A stretch of 64,000 nucleotides of DNA from Hyphochytrium catenoides (taxonomy: Eukaryota; Sar; Hyphochytriomycetes; Hyphochytriales; Hyphochytriaceae). Under the pieces are notes generated by a model that saw only the letters and a list, made by a program, of their open reading frames with translations, was not told the origin of the DNA and made no database searches. The stretch lies in the NCBI GenBank assembly GCA_900088475.1, contig FLMG01001570.1:187030-251029 (forward strand), given 5' to 3'. Within the stretch, counting starts at the first letter, position 1, and each line of letters starts with the position of its first letter. The translations under genes and the position numbers were made by a program. This document shows positions 35,102 through 45,465 of the stretch, piece by piece.

Positions 35102-35729
35102 CTAGTGACCGAGTCTCTCCTTCTGCACCCGCGGGTTCAGACCAACGGCAAGGGAAGAGCTACGTGGACAGACTGACAGAGAGCGAAGGCAGGGCACAAG
35201 AAGGCTTAGCTCAAAGGGATGGAGGAGAGAGAAACCAGCAGGCCCCGCTGCGGCTGGAGACGACAACGTCAGGCCAGGAGAGAGAGGGCAGAACGAGAAT
35301 GACTGGGAGGTGAGGAGGACAGAGAAAGACAGCAATGAGAAGCAGAAGGAATTTATAGCGATAGCGGTCGGCTGTTACGAAGCACAGAGAGAGAGAGACC
35401 AGAAGAGGAAAGCGGCGTTTAAGGCCTATGCACAGCACCTGCAGAACCAGATTGACCACTGAGGCTCTTATGTTCTTCTGCTCCTCGACAGAAAGAGAAA
35501 TCCATCGCCTCATAACCGCCTCTCGCAGAGCCAGTGCCGCTTGGAACTGCACGAAGGCATCGCCACTGTGCTGGAGGATGGAGAGCGAGTCGGATATGGC
35601 TGAAGGATTCTGACGGAAGGAGAGCAGCGCGTTCTCAGCCTCCGTCCGGGCGGAAGAGGACCCTCCGCCGGTCTGGAGCTGCCGGCAAGCCAGCTCAAAC
35701 ATGTGAAGGTTGTGCGGCTCTGTCGTCAT
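29135..35729 (-). CDS. XPO4: Exportin-4 (importin-beta family nuclear export receptor)
   Basis: Large HEAT-repeat karyopherin spread over about 20 exons. Exportin-4 carries hypusinated eIF5A and other cargo out of the nucleus with RanGTP. Exon 1 (35729-35439, 97 codons) has FELACRQLQTG, AENALLSFRQNP and FVQFQAALALREAVMRRW, aligning with the exportin-4 N-terminus. After a roughly 640-nt intron with a long GA microsatellite, the next exon (about 34798-34268) gives VVLSQLIQIVALISKRGW and ALSLSLEFHALARKGL, diagnostic of the family (LSMEFHG in animals). The exon at about 34118-33900 has LRLASLHGSIFKNEDESV. Exons at about 33215-32575, 32425-31750 and 31606-31270 supply middle repeats with an acidic Glu run. 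The last exon (29431-29135) has FSMVVYQDHIG and ends RKNMRSFVAEVRAFIRTK. Middle exon boundaries are approximate. ATG 35729 is chosen because the frame upstream has only a GTG and no acceptor. Confidence 0.87.
35043..35099. repeat. (GA)n microsatellite in XPO4 intron 1
   Basis: Perfect GA dinucleotide run of about 28 units, the longest uninterrupted one in the window, inside the first intron of XPO4. Confidence 0.95.
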
Positions 35730-36237
35730 TTCTCTCCCGTTTCTTCTCTGTTTCTCTCTACTTCTTTTCCTTCTCTCTCTTCTACTCGTTAGCCCTCTGT
35801 GGCAACAGTTATGTCCGTAGAAGTGCACCGTGTTGGCGTCCTTGTCCCTCAGATGCTCTCATCCCTTTCAACGCATCCTGAGGAGGACGCTCGGTCTGCT
35901 TCGATCTCTCACGGGGTCTGCACAGCCCTGCCCACTTCTCTGGACTGCCTCCCTGCCGGGCGATGCACCGCCTCTCTCTCTCTTTCTCTCTTGCCTTCGA
36001 CTGCTCACTGTCTGAGCTGCTGCTCGCTGCCGAGCTTCTTCTGTCTCACTTTCTCTCTCTCCTTGGTCTCTCTCCTCGGTCTGCCCCTCTCCTCGCCGCC
36101 TCCACCCTTCCTTTGATGTGCTTCATTCTTAGAGGTGAAGGGCGCACCATTGGTTTTAAACGTGCGCTACTTATGAGCCTGAAGCGCACATAAAATACGA
36201 GGAATGTGAGAGGTCTTTTAGTGTATTAGAGCCTACG
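35730..36237. promoter_or_regulatory. CT-rich region upstream of XPO4
   Basis: Lies between the XPO4 start codon and the stop of the next (-) gene. Very pyrimidine-rich on the + strand (purine-rich on the transcribed strand), like the 5' flanks of other genes here. No exon is supported. Confidence 0.4.
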
Positions 36238-39200
36238 TCAACTGTGTGCACACCTAGCACCAGCCGTGCGCAATAGTTCGGCGGGGGAAACGGATTGAAG
36301 GCTTCTGATTCCTCCTGTTTCCCTCTCTTCCTCTTCCTCCGACCATTTCCCTCCCTCCTCCGCTCTCTCTCTCACTCCCACCTCGAAGTGCACTCTGGAG
36401 ACACATCGCGCAGGCTTCCCAGCACGCTCCTGCTCTTTAGCCAGCAGTTGGAGCTTCTCCAAGCCCTCAACTAAGCAGCAGAGGTCGGCCTTCTCCCGTT
36501 CCGTGGCCTCTTCTGGCGCCACCAAGAGCGCAATCATGTCACAGCCTAGCCTCTTGGCCACGTCCATAACGTCGACAAGAAGAGCGAAGGTCTCCTTTTT
36601 GCCATTTTCTTGTCGCGCAACCTTCTTGCCGTTGTTCCCACTTCCTGCTTCTTGCACGGGGACCAATGTCGACACCCGCTGACTATCTTTGAAAAAAGGC
36701 GCAACCAGGACGGCGTGCTGACTGCCTCTCTCTCTCACGAATTGCTCGATAGTGTCGAGGGAACTGTATGGGCCTAGCAGAATAAGATCCTTCCTCTCCA
36801 CCTGCTGATCACGCTCAGCGGAGAGAGGAGGTGCCGGCGCAGCGATCTGCATGTAAACCGTCTGCTTAACCTTATTCTTGCGATACTCTGGGAGCACATT
36901 AAGATGTCCATACGGACAATGGCGGCAAGCGTTCCCGCAGCACTTTCCTCGTCGTAAATGTGAGGCTTCCGTAAAGACTGTATATCCTGGTAGAAGCGTG
37001 TGAGCCAAGGAGTGGGAAGAGAAGAAAGGTGGGAAGGGTATGAACGGCGAAGACACCGTGTGAAGCAAGCTAGGGGCAGAGAGAAATTGGGGACACGCGG
37101 ACCGGACAAAAACACAGGTAGAGAGAGACAGGATCTACCTGTGGCAGGGTCTGTATAGGTGCTTCTTCCCTGGGCACAAGCTGTTCGGTGGGCTTCTTCA
37201 ATCTCAGTTAACGCTTTAACTTCCTCCTCTCTCCTCTTGGCCTGTTCATCCTGATCTTCCTTGTGTAAGAGGAGAGAAGAGACTTCTTCGAAGGGGAAGT
37301 CAGCTCTGTAGGCGTCTTCTCTTCCATGAAGCAGGCCTACAAGCCACTCGAAGGCATCTACTAGGCGCGGTCCCGGGCGATTGAACATCTACAAGCAGAA
37401 CAAGTTTATTAGCCCCTAGGCAGAGGGAGACGAAGGTTGAGAGAACATAAGGGAGAAAGGCAGCGTTAGGCTCTGTAGACCATTATCTAGAGGTGCACTG
37501 GTGGCCTTGCAGAGAAAAAGATAAGGAACGTACCGCGTCGCCATCAACCAGGACCGCCTTACCATGCTGTACGGCCCTCAGCTGCCTCCAAAGCGGAGAG
37601 TTCTGAGCCATGATTGGCATCATTTTCCTACCCATCTACGCGCAGCACAAGTATACGAGCAGAGGAAGTAATACTTAGGCAGGGACAAAGATGGAGCCCA
37701 TCTGGGCATGTTTTAGAGTGAGGAGGCTAGGTCAGGAGGAACCTCCTGGATCTCGGTGAAAGAGGAGACTGGAAGCAAAGCCATTATGGCATCTATGGTT
37801 GTGGTTATGGGACCCCTCTCCACACGCACCTCTAGGTCTAAGCCGCAGAAACAGAAGATGATGACCTCTGGATCCAGCTCCTGCAGCTGCTGAAAGGGAA
37901 CAGCAAATGACTTTCCAGCACCCCCTTTAGATGGCTCTGGTGCAGGATTGAGAGGATGGTTGCCACCTGCCCAATGGATCATCTGCGGCGTCCAATGTCC
38001 TAGCAAGTAGCGGTATCGCGGATGCAGTCAGGTGCAAAGCTGTCAAGTGGCTTTCATGTTATCTCTCTGACGTAACGAGATGTGGGCCTAACCAATTCTG
38101 TGAGGAGGAGGACGAAGCCCCCGGATCTTGATAGTAAGGAAAGATAGGATCGCTAGAAACTTTTTATCGCGCGTAGCTAGATTGCTGTCTGAGGCCATCG
38201 CCGAGAGGAAGAGAAGCCCTAGTCTGTCTGTTGAGTTCTCTTCTTACCTCCAACGTATAGGGGATCTGGCCATTCAACAAAGGCGACATCAATGGCTTGC
38301 GCGCCCGTTGGCACCTTATCTTTCGCGCGGTCTATTCTTTCCATGAGGCTGTCATAGACGCTCTGTGCCTGAGCCTCCAAGCCTACGCCGCGGCCAACAG
38401 TTAGGATATTGTCCAGGACATCTGGAAGGCTGAGGGGGTTAAGTGTGATAATCGTGGGCTTGTTCTCCTGGGAAAGGTGAGATGGGAAGTTGAGATCTAA
38501 CGAGACAAGTCTGCTTCTAAGGATGTCCATTAGCAGTTAGGAGAAGGAGAAAGAAAGAGAGGAAAGGTAGAGATAGTACATAGTGATCCGCCAAAAACAT
38601 GCGGCGTGGCTACAAGGCCACGAGATCAAAGCAGAGGAAATAGCTGTTAACCTCGATCTATGAGGCGGCCCTGGTGGTGAAAGAGAAGGCCGAGAAGCAA
38701 GAGGAAGGTGGTCTGAAGAGGCCTCACCATGGAAGCAGCCAGTCTCTCGACTGTCATGAGATCGATGGCACAAACAGAACAGATATCCTGAGTCAGAATG
38801 ACGTCTGGGCGGAGCTGCTTGATCAATTCCTCGTCCAACGCATAGAGAGACTTCCCTTCTCCTAAGGCTTCCGCCACTTGTCTGCCCCAAGGGATGTGAA
38901 GAGAGATGAATAAGAGAAAAGCGGTCATGGAATCTTGTCGTTAGGCTCATAGGCGAAGGCACAGATAGTAAGAAGACTATGCGAGTTCAACAAAGGGAGA
39001 TGGCAGAGAAGGGAAGGCAGGAGGAGTCTTGGGCCTTTACCTCGAACCCCAGACGGAGAAAGGTTCCTTCTGTGCCAGAGTGATAGCAGAGATTAACAGA
39101 CGGCAGAACAGCTTATGAAGCAGAGGCAGAAGGAGCGCAACGGCGCGCGCACAGGGAGAATAGACCAAGACATATCCGTCACTCGCCTGTTGACATCGGA

Positions 39201-39371
39201 AGGGGAAGTGAAGACCGTCTTCTGAGCTGTCACTATCGGGATCTGGTCCAATCCTGGCGGGTAATTATCCTCATGCGAGCGGCCCACAAGCAGCGACCGG
39301 CCGCCGATAGCGCAGAGAATCTCAGTGGCCGAGGGAAGGACGCTAATTACTCTCTGAACCGTCTTGGCCAT
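36238..39371 (-). CDS. BtuF-like (TroA-type) binding-protein domain fused to DUF5522-like Cys-rich domain
   Basis: About seven exons. Starts MAKTVQRVISVLPSATEIL with GRSLLVGRSHEDNYPPGL, the N-terminal signature of bacterial cobalamin/iron-complex binding proteins (BtuF-like). Later exons carry LRPDVILTQDICSVCA (about 38830-38735), VEWPDPLYVGG (about 38270-38247), GHWTPQMIHWAGGNHPL (from about 38000), VLVDGDA (about 37545) and MFNRPGPRLVDAFEWL (37388 downward), in the order expected for the whole two-lobed fold. This is followed by TDPATG joined to YTVFTEASHLRRGKCCGNAC and RHCPYGHLNV (about 36990-36895), matching the DUF5522 cysteine pattern. The remaining roughly 200 residues (KDLILLGPYSSLDTIEQF, AVLVAPFFKD, VMDVAKRLGCDMIALLVAP) look like an alpha/beta domain I cannot assign. 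There is no signal peptide, so it is probably cytosolic, unlike bacterial periplasmic BtuF. Ligand unknown; a corrinoid or metal chelate is plausible by family only. Confidence 0.82.
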
Positions 39372-39562
39372 CTTCCTGGTGGTAAGCTTGACACGTTGAA
39401 TATTACTTCGCCTTGTGATGGCTCGGGATCGTTACGCTTGCCCCAAGACAAGGAGAACGAGGGAAGATGTGGATAATGATAACGCCCCACAGCCGTGAGA
39501 GTTCTGTCCTGTTCACTTGATCTCCGTGGTGCTGCCAACGCGCTTGGAATCAATCTTCGCTG

Positions 39563-39877
39563 TCACTGAGTGCTTGCTCGTCGCTGCATCTCAAGGCCAT
39601 GCATATTAGGCAGTTCTGCCAAGTGTTTCCTCTTCTTCTCCCTAGCCCGCTCGCTTGGTGCCTGGACCCTAGCGTGTGCTTCTGATGCTTCCCTGAACGA
39701 GGCCGACGCTGCTTCCATCAGCAGCACCTTCTGCTGTCTCTCATCCGCTGCAGGCACCAGCTTCAAAGGGTTCAAGGGGTTCAAGGACAGCGAGGCAGAG
39801 GACCAAAAGGGCAGCTTCTGATTCCTTCTTAGAGGACGGTAACAGCTACCTCTCACGCTTCTGTGCCGTTTGATCTC
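39563..39877 (-). CDS. Small basic helical protein, hypothetical
   Basis: Open frame of about 105 codons starting ATG (MEIKRHRSVRGS) and ending RRASTQ. The second half is helical and charged (AADERQQKVLLMEAASASF, REASEAHARVQAPSERAREK) and looks protein-like, with Lys/Arg clusters. I recognise no family. It might instead be a 3' exon of a larger gene. It lies upstream of the BtuF-like gene on the same strand. Confidence 0.4.
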   Translation of the reverse strand, partial: EIKRHRSVRGSCYRPLRRNQKLPFWSSASLSLNPLNPLKLVPAADERQQKVLLMEAASASFREASEAHARVQAPSERAREKKRKHLAELPNMHGLEMQRRASTQ

Positions 39878-39881
39878 CATC

Positions 39882-40469
39882 AATCAGTGGCATCCCCAGG
39901 CAGATCCAGATCGGTCAGCATCATCTCTATGAAGCTCCTCCTCTGCGGAGGATGAAGCCCGGGGTGAAGCTCCATCAATAGAGCTTGTCAGTCTCACCAG
40001 TGCAGAGAGGAACATCCAGTCTCAGCACTATCACTTCGTTGCAAGCGTCATGGGTTCAGAGCAGAGGAGCAACAAGGATTATTAGTTCATAGAGGGCCAC
40101 ACCATCCTGCACTAGTGAGTGCATGAGAGGCCGTAGAGTATAGCTCCATGATGTTATGATGGCCGCTTATAATAGATACGATAGATAGGCCTGATGACAC
40201 GCTGGCCAAGCGATTATACGCAGGATAATGAGGTTAGGGGAGTACATCCTTGCCAGCCCGTCTAATGCTCATTCCAAGCCAATCTCTGCCCTTGTCCTTC
40301 AGCTGGTTACCAGGTCATGGTTCGACACTTACGCTCTTGTTCTGTGCTGCCGCCTCTGATCTGGCTGTTGGTTGCTCCTGTGACCGGAGTGGCTCATCGT
40401 GTCGTCAGGAGAAAAGATGCGGCAGCTACAACGCCAACTAAGTCGCGGGCATTATAAAAAACCGCTGAG
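39882..40469. other. Intergenic
   Basis: Presumed 3' region of the coiled-coil gene and flank of the small ORF. Short open frames here lack exon-like features. Confidence 0.45.
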
Positions 40470-43400
40470 TTACTCTGCATCACGGACCGCAATCTCCTCC
40501 TCCGCACTTTTATTGCCCTGGGCGACGCCATCTGACTCTTCGGCTGCCAACTTGTCAGACTTTTGCTGCCCGCTGCTTATCCTATCATCCTTCTCCTCTC
40601 CAGAGTCATCCTCATCCTCGTCGTCATCTGAGAGACGCGCATCTTCAGCCATGGCGTGCAGTAAGTCCACAGAGCCAGCATCTGAACTCATGGACAGCAT
40701 GCTGCCGCTTCCACGCCCTAAATCCCCATATCGCGGTCACGGCACTCAGTTTATGATGAAGAGGCAAAGAAATTAGGAGCTCGCACCTCTACTGATGGGA
40801 CTCTTCGGAGGAGAGGAGTTCGTCGCCTCTAGTTGGAGCCTCCAAGGGCTGCTCCGTGGTGAAGAGTTTCTACCCGGTTTGTGCGACGAGCCTAGGAAAC
40901 AAAGTCCGATGTTAGACGATTAAAAGAAAAGAGAGACTGGGCGTCGTGGGCCTTGCGTCAAACATACAGATCAGAAGTCACAAGCAACGAAATCTGGGTG
41001 TGAGACCAACCATGTCTAAATGGACAGAAAGACAGCAAAGGACAGGAAGAGGCGCACAGAGCTGCTGAAGAACTTCGGCTGGCTATAGATTATACGCATC
41101 CGGTCCTTTCTCATCTCTCAGAAGGAGACTAAGGGAGCAGCCATGGATGCTAGCGTCTCCTTCAGCAAGGTAGAGAAGGCCTGGTCGGGCAGAACGTCCT
41201 TCTTTGAGGCGGGGTGGTAGGAGCGTACCTATGCTAGCGATTCCTCCTGGGCGCGCAGTCGAGGATTTGGAAGGAGACGTCCGAAGATTGAAGGCGCGTG
41301 CGAAAATGCGACCTGGAGACTTTTGGGTTTTGGGGTGCTTCGAGACTGAAGGAGGTCTACCATCTACTTCTCCGCCCCAAGAGGAGCGCGGGCTGCTGTC
41401 GTGGCTGCTGACGGGGCTGTGGTAGGAGGCTGAAGAGGCCACGGAGTTTGCAACTTCTATCTGGAGCCGTCTGGTCAGCTCTGCCTGCAGCTCCAGAACC
41501 TGCTGTCTGTAGAAGATTGATGAGACGGTGGAGACAGATTGTGAGAAGCCCGTTAGTGGGTACATCAGGAGTGCCTAAGAATGTACCAGCCTCAAAGCTA
41601 CGGCAGATAGAGACTGAGCTAAATGCACAAGAACAGAGCAGAGCCCGACGTGACAGTTGGCGCAGACATTTGTTGAAGCATCCTATCACTCCCTCCTTCT
41701 TGCTGCTCCGCACCTCAGACCTACCGCTCAAGCTTCAGTTGCGCCTGTAGATCTTTGACCAGCTGAGCCAGCTTGCCATGTTCAAGCTGCAGGTACATAG
41801 CAGACTGTCAGTTAGATATCCACTTTAAAATGTTAGCGTCTGTACGTTTTTTTAGCACTCGAGCCCTCAGGAAGGTCGACTAAAGACCACCTCCTCTCGT
41901 CTCCCAACTCTTTCGGGCATCAATGGAGACCTTCTTGAAGGGCTGGGTAAGCCATCCAAACAATGCCTGTCCGCCTCAGAAGATCCACTTTTCTGCAGTC
42001 CCTACCTTCCTCACTCCTGGCTGTTCCCTGAGCTTCTCCTGCAAGGAGCTAAGCTCCTGAAAGGCGTTGCTCAGGGTTTGCTTGGCCGCAGCTTGCTCCG
42101 TCTCCATCTTTTGGAGTTCCTGCTCTAAGAAGGTGTTCCGCCTTCGCACTTCCTCTTCCTGCGTACGCAGCGCAGCCTCGGCCTTCTACAGGAATGAAAG
42201 AAAATTGGATAGTGAAGAAATGAGAGTGTTGCACCTTCAAACAGCATAGACATTTCTTTGCAGATTTGAACATAAATCTGCGGATTCAGGTACGTTTTGA
42301 GATTACTGGCTCCGGCAAACAAAGAGGTTGTTATAAGAATGAGTTGGAAGTGAGAGGTGTCCATGGCACCTCCATAAGCTCTATCTTGGCCTGTAGCTTC
42401 TGGGCCCTCTTTAATGTGTGCTCATGCTCATCCTGCAGCTCATGCAGGGCCCACTCAGCTTTTTGCCATCCTTCGGCACGCTCTTGAGCCAGCCGCTGGA
42501 ATTCGAATCGAGTAAGAAGGGCTGCGGAGAGGTAGCACAGAGGACAGCGCCCAAGCACTCGATAGGAATATGAGGGAAGGTTGAAGAACCACCACTTGAT
42601 TCTCTCTGATCATGCCAAAACCGAGCTAGTGGAGTTTAGGTATTACCTTCGCCTCCTCGAGTTGCTGTTGCACTAAGCTCTTATTCTCTGCTGTGACTTG
42701 AAGCTTCTGAGAGAGGTTCTTGTTGCCGCCCATGACCTTGTCCAGCCTGCTCTCTAGATGCTTGATGCGATCTTGAGCCTATGATTGTGTTTTCCGCGCA
42801 AGAATGCAGGCAGATGGATCATCAGCTGAAGGAAATATGACTTTCGAAGCCTTACAGTGCATACACATCGCCTAGCGAGGACATCAGTTGAATGGAGAGG
42901 GCAAGAAGCAATACACCGCACAAGGAGAGTATGATGGTGCATGGAAGGACTAGATTCCCGAGCGTCGGGGATGGGTCAAGATGGCGTGCCAGGGCAATGG
43001 GAAAGCAGTGCGAGGAAGAACCTTACTCTTAGATCTTTCTCCAGCAATTGCGAGCTTTGAGCATCGCAGACTGACTGCAGATGGGTGATCTGGCGCTTCA
43101 GCTCCGCCACCTGGTATAGTCCGTGCATGGTACCATCAGTTCACCCCAAGGGATCTAAGAAGCCGTTCAGGCATACATTTGTGACTCACGGAGCCGTCCT
43201 CTGACATATGGCGTAAGCTGTCTACCTCTATGTACAGTCTTACCTGCTGGTCCCAAACCTTACACTCTGCCTTAAGTCCGACCACTTCCTCTTCTTTCAG
43301 TCGAAGCTTTTGTAGAAGATTCTGTGCGACAACAAAGAGCGTCGCAGAGATGGGCATACTTAGCGCTGCTTGAGACAGTAATGATGAAAAGAAAGACAGG

Positions 43401-44371
43401 AGACCTGGATGTCCCTGTCTCCGGCTTCTATCCTTGCCCTGAGCTCTTTGTCTTGAGCCTGCTCTTGGCTGCTTTTCCTTGAAGGCGAGGTGGAGGCAGT
43501 CGTAGACGAGGGTGGCACAACCTCTTCTCCTTCATTTTCTGCGCTGGCCAAAAGCTGCTGCTGCTCTGCAATTATTTGCTTGAGCGAGAGGACCTACGAC
43601 AGGAAACCAGCCGAGAGTTACGCAAACAGACCACCGTTGCAGAGAGAGAGACAGACCGACACACAGACAGAAACAGAGAGACAGAGAGAAGGGAGAGAGA
43701 GAGAGAGAGTACTAGAAAGAGAAAGCCATGCCACGCGGAGAAACTTAAACGACGAGGTCGGTAAGAGAGAATGGCCAGGACCTGCTGCTCAAACGCTAGG
43801 TTCTTCTCTATGCACTCCTCCAGCTCTTTGGTTCCGTTTGCATAAGGTACCATTGCTACCGGGGCAATAGTTAGCAAGGGCAAAGGAAAAAGAGGGCACG
43901 GTTCGACAGAGAAGGAGTCAAAGAGAGAGGGCAGAGAAAAGTCACAGGGAGAGGTATTCGGAAGGACAGGTAGCTATCATCTGGCCGGCTGGTAGCTACT
44001 AAGACCTTGGTACAACCCACCTCGGAGGGTCTTGAGCTCCGACTCCTTGTTCCTGATCTCTTGTTTAAGCACTTGGTTCTCTACATCATAGTCCAAACAC
44101 CTTAGACTAAGAGTGAGCAGCTAAAGAGTCGCTTGGAGTGTGAAGGAGCAGTGGGAGAGGAGTAGGAACGCCTAAGAATAACAAGGGGCTCGAATGTCAT
44201 TGAGCCTCGAAGGTTCAGGACCATAGGCAGGCCAAAGGGCAGGTAAACTCTTCCACTTCGCGCAAACTTACCCAGATCCAGGGCCTTGAATCGCTCCTCT
44301 TGAGCATAGAGCTGGTTCTGCTGCTGCAGTACCTGGTCCTGCAGTCGCTGGAAGTCACTGACGCTAATCAT
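40470..44371 (-). CDS. Coiled-coil protein of unknown function
   Basis: About 14 exons. Starts at ATG 44369-44371 (MISVSDFQRLQDQVLQQQNQ) and is dominated by heptad-like coiled coil: YDVENQVLKQEIRNKESEL (about 44100-44020), GTKELEECIEKNLAFEQQ (about 43850-43790), KEEEVVGLKAECKVWDQQ (about 43300-43245), VAELKRQITHLQSVC (about 43115-43065), RIKHLESRLDKVMGGNKN (about 42770-42720), GWQKAEWALHELQDEHEH (about 42470-42410) and EEEVRRRNTFLEQELQKM (about 42170-42110). A final coil RRLQIEVANSVASSAS (about 41480-41430) leads to Ser/Pro-rich sequence (SHDSSPRSSWGG, SPGRIFARAFNLRTSPS) and a strongly acidic tail (LSDDDEDEDDSGEEKDD) ending at 40470. Exon limits are approximate. It resembles generic centrosomal, golgin or kinesin-tail coils; no specific family can be claimed. 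Ser/Pro motifs near the C-terminus could be phosphorylated. Confidence 0.65.
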
Positions 44372-44671
44372 TGGCCCTGGCTGATCGACCCAAAGGTCTC
44401 TTGCCGTACTTCCTGCCAGTACTAGGTCTTTTGATACTCTCAGGCAAAGGATGGCGTCTAGGTTGCGGTCGCGGTGTTGCGGTGGTGCCGCCTAGATGCT
44501 GGACTATTGAGATCCATCATAAAGCATCCACGCAGCATCGGAGAGGAGAGATCAATGCAGCTGTAGGAGATGCAGATGCTCTTACAAGTTCCTTTCTCTC
44601 ACTCAGTCCGTCCTATTCAAAAGACCACTGCCCCTCCGAGTCCTCTATTACTTTGACTTCTGCTGATGCAG

Positions 44672-44912
44672 CCTTCGTGGCTAGCCTTACAGAGTGTCTA
44701 TGACTACGCTCAGGAGGTAGAGGAGCTTCGATCCGCGTACTGCCAGGCCCGAGCTGCCCCGCACGACGAGCGTCAAGCATCCAGACAGCTCATTCAGGAG
44801 CAATCGGAGGTTACATAGTGATTGTATGGATATCGTGTGAGCCGCTAATGGCCTGCAGATTGAGGAAAGATTTTGCTTGTCAAAGCAGCGTTTGCGGCTA
44901 CGGGAAGGATGA
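44672..44912 (+). CDS. Partial gene: two 3' coding exons, unknown
   Basis: Two exons read well: 44672-44809 (SVYDYAQEVEELRSAYCQAR, then AAPHDERQASRQLIQEQ) and 44859-44912 (EERFCLSKQRLRLREG, stop). They are separated by a 49-nt GT-AG intron (GTTACA...TGCAG). Upstream exons and a start codon between 44372 and 44671 could not be fixed. The charged helical sequence looks real. The gene would be divergent from the coiled-coil gene with only a few hundred bases between them. Function unknown. Confidence 0.45.
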
Positions 44913-45465
44913 TTTGTAACGGATGTGGGGGAGCTTCTGATGTGGATCCGCCCGGTTCGGCCGCCTCAGGGAGAGGACATGGCCACGCTCCGCTGTCTGA
45001 CTTCCACCCCTCCGGTCTGTCCATTAACATTTCCATCAGGTCCAGGTTAAGCCCTCGCCGGGCTACGAGAGGCTTTTGTGTATTTGACGGCTGTCGCCGC
45101 TCTGGCAGGCATCGGGTCATCATTTTATAAGCGTCTCACAGGTTTATGCAGTTTAAGGTGCTCTGACAGAACAACAGGATTTAGAACCCCTTCCCAGCGC
45201 CATGAGAAGCTGTTCTTTCAAAGCCGAGTCGAAGACGCCCGCGCCTCGGTAAGCTACTAGGCGCCAGGTAGTGAGAGGTGATGACTTTGATGTGATCACT
45301 AACTTGAAATAAGTCGAAGATAGATAGAGAACAGACAAGAGTCAGAAAGGTAGATACAAAGCCCCACAATATTTTGAAATGGCAGTAGGGCCCATCATAT
45401 GACTCAGTTCAAGGCGATAAATAATAGACCTAACGGCTATGGACGGGACGATCTCAAGTTCTCTC
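44913..45465. other. Intergenic, convergent 3' ends
   Basis: Lies between the small + strand gene and the stop of the sorting nexin (-). An open frame of about 85 codons at 44873-45127 has no start context or motif. Nothing else is seen. Confidence 0.4.

Noticed and set aside
36238-39371. Possibility that the BtuF-like gene is bacterial contamination or very recent transfer
   Set aside because: The coding sequence is interrupted by several eukaryotic GT-AG introns and is flanked by ordinary nuclear genes; an ancient transfer remains possible.
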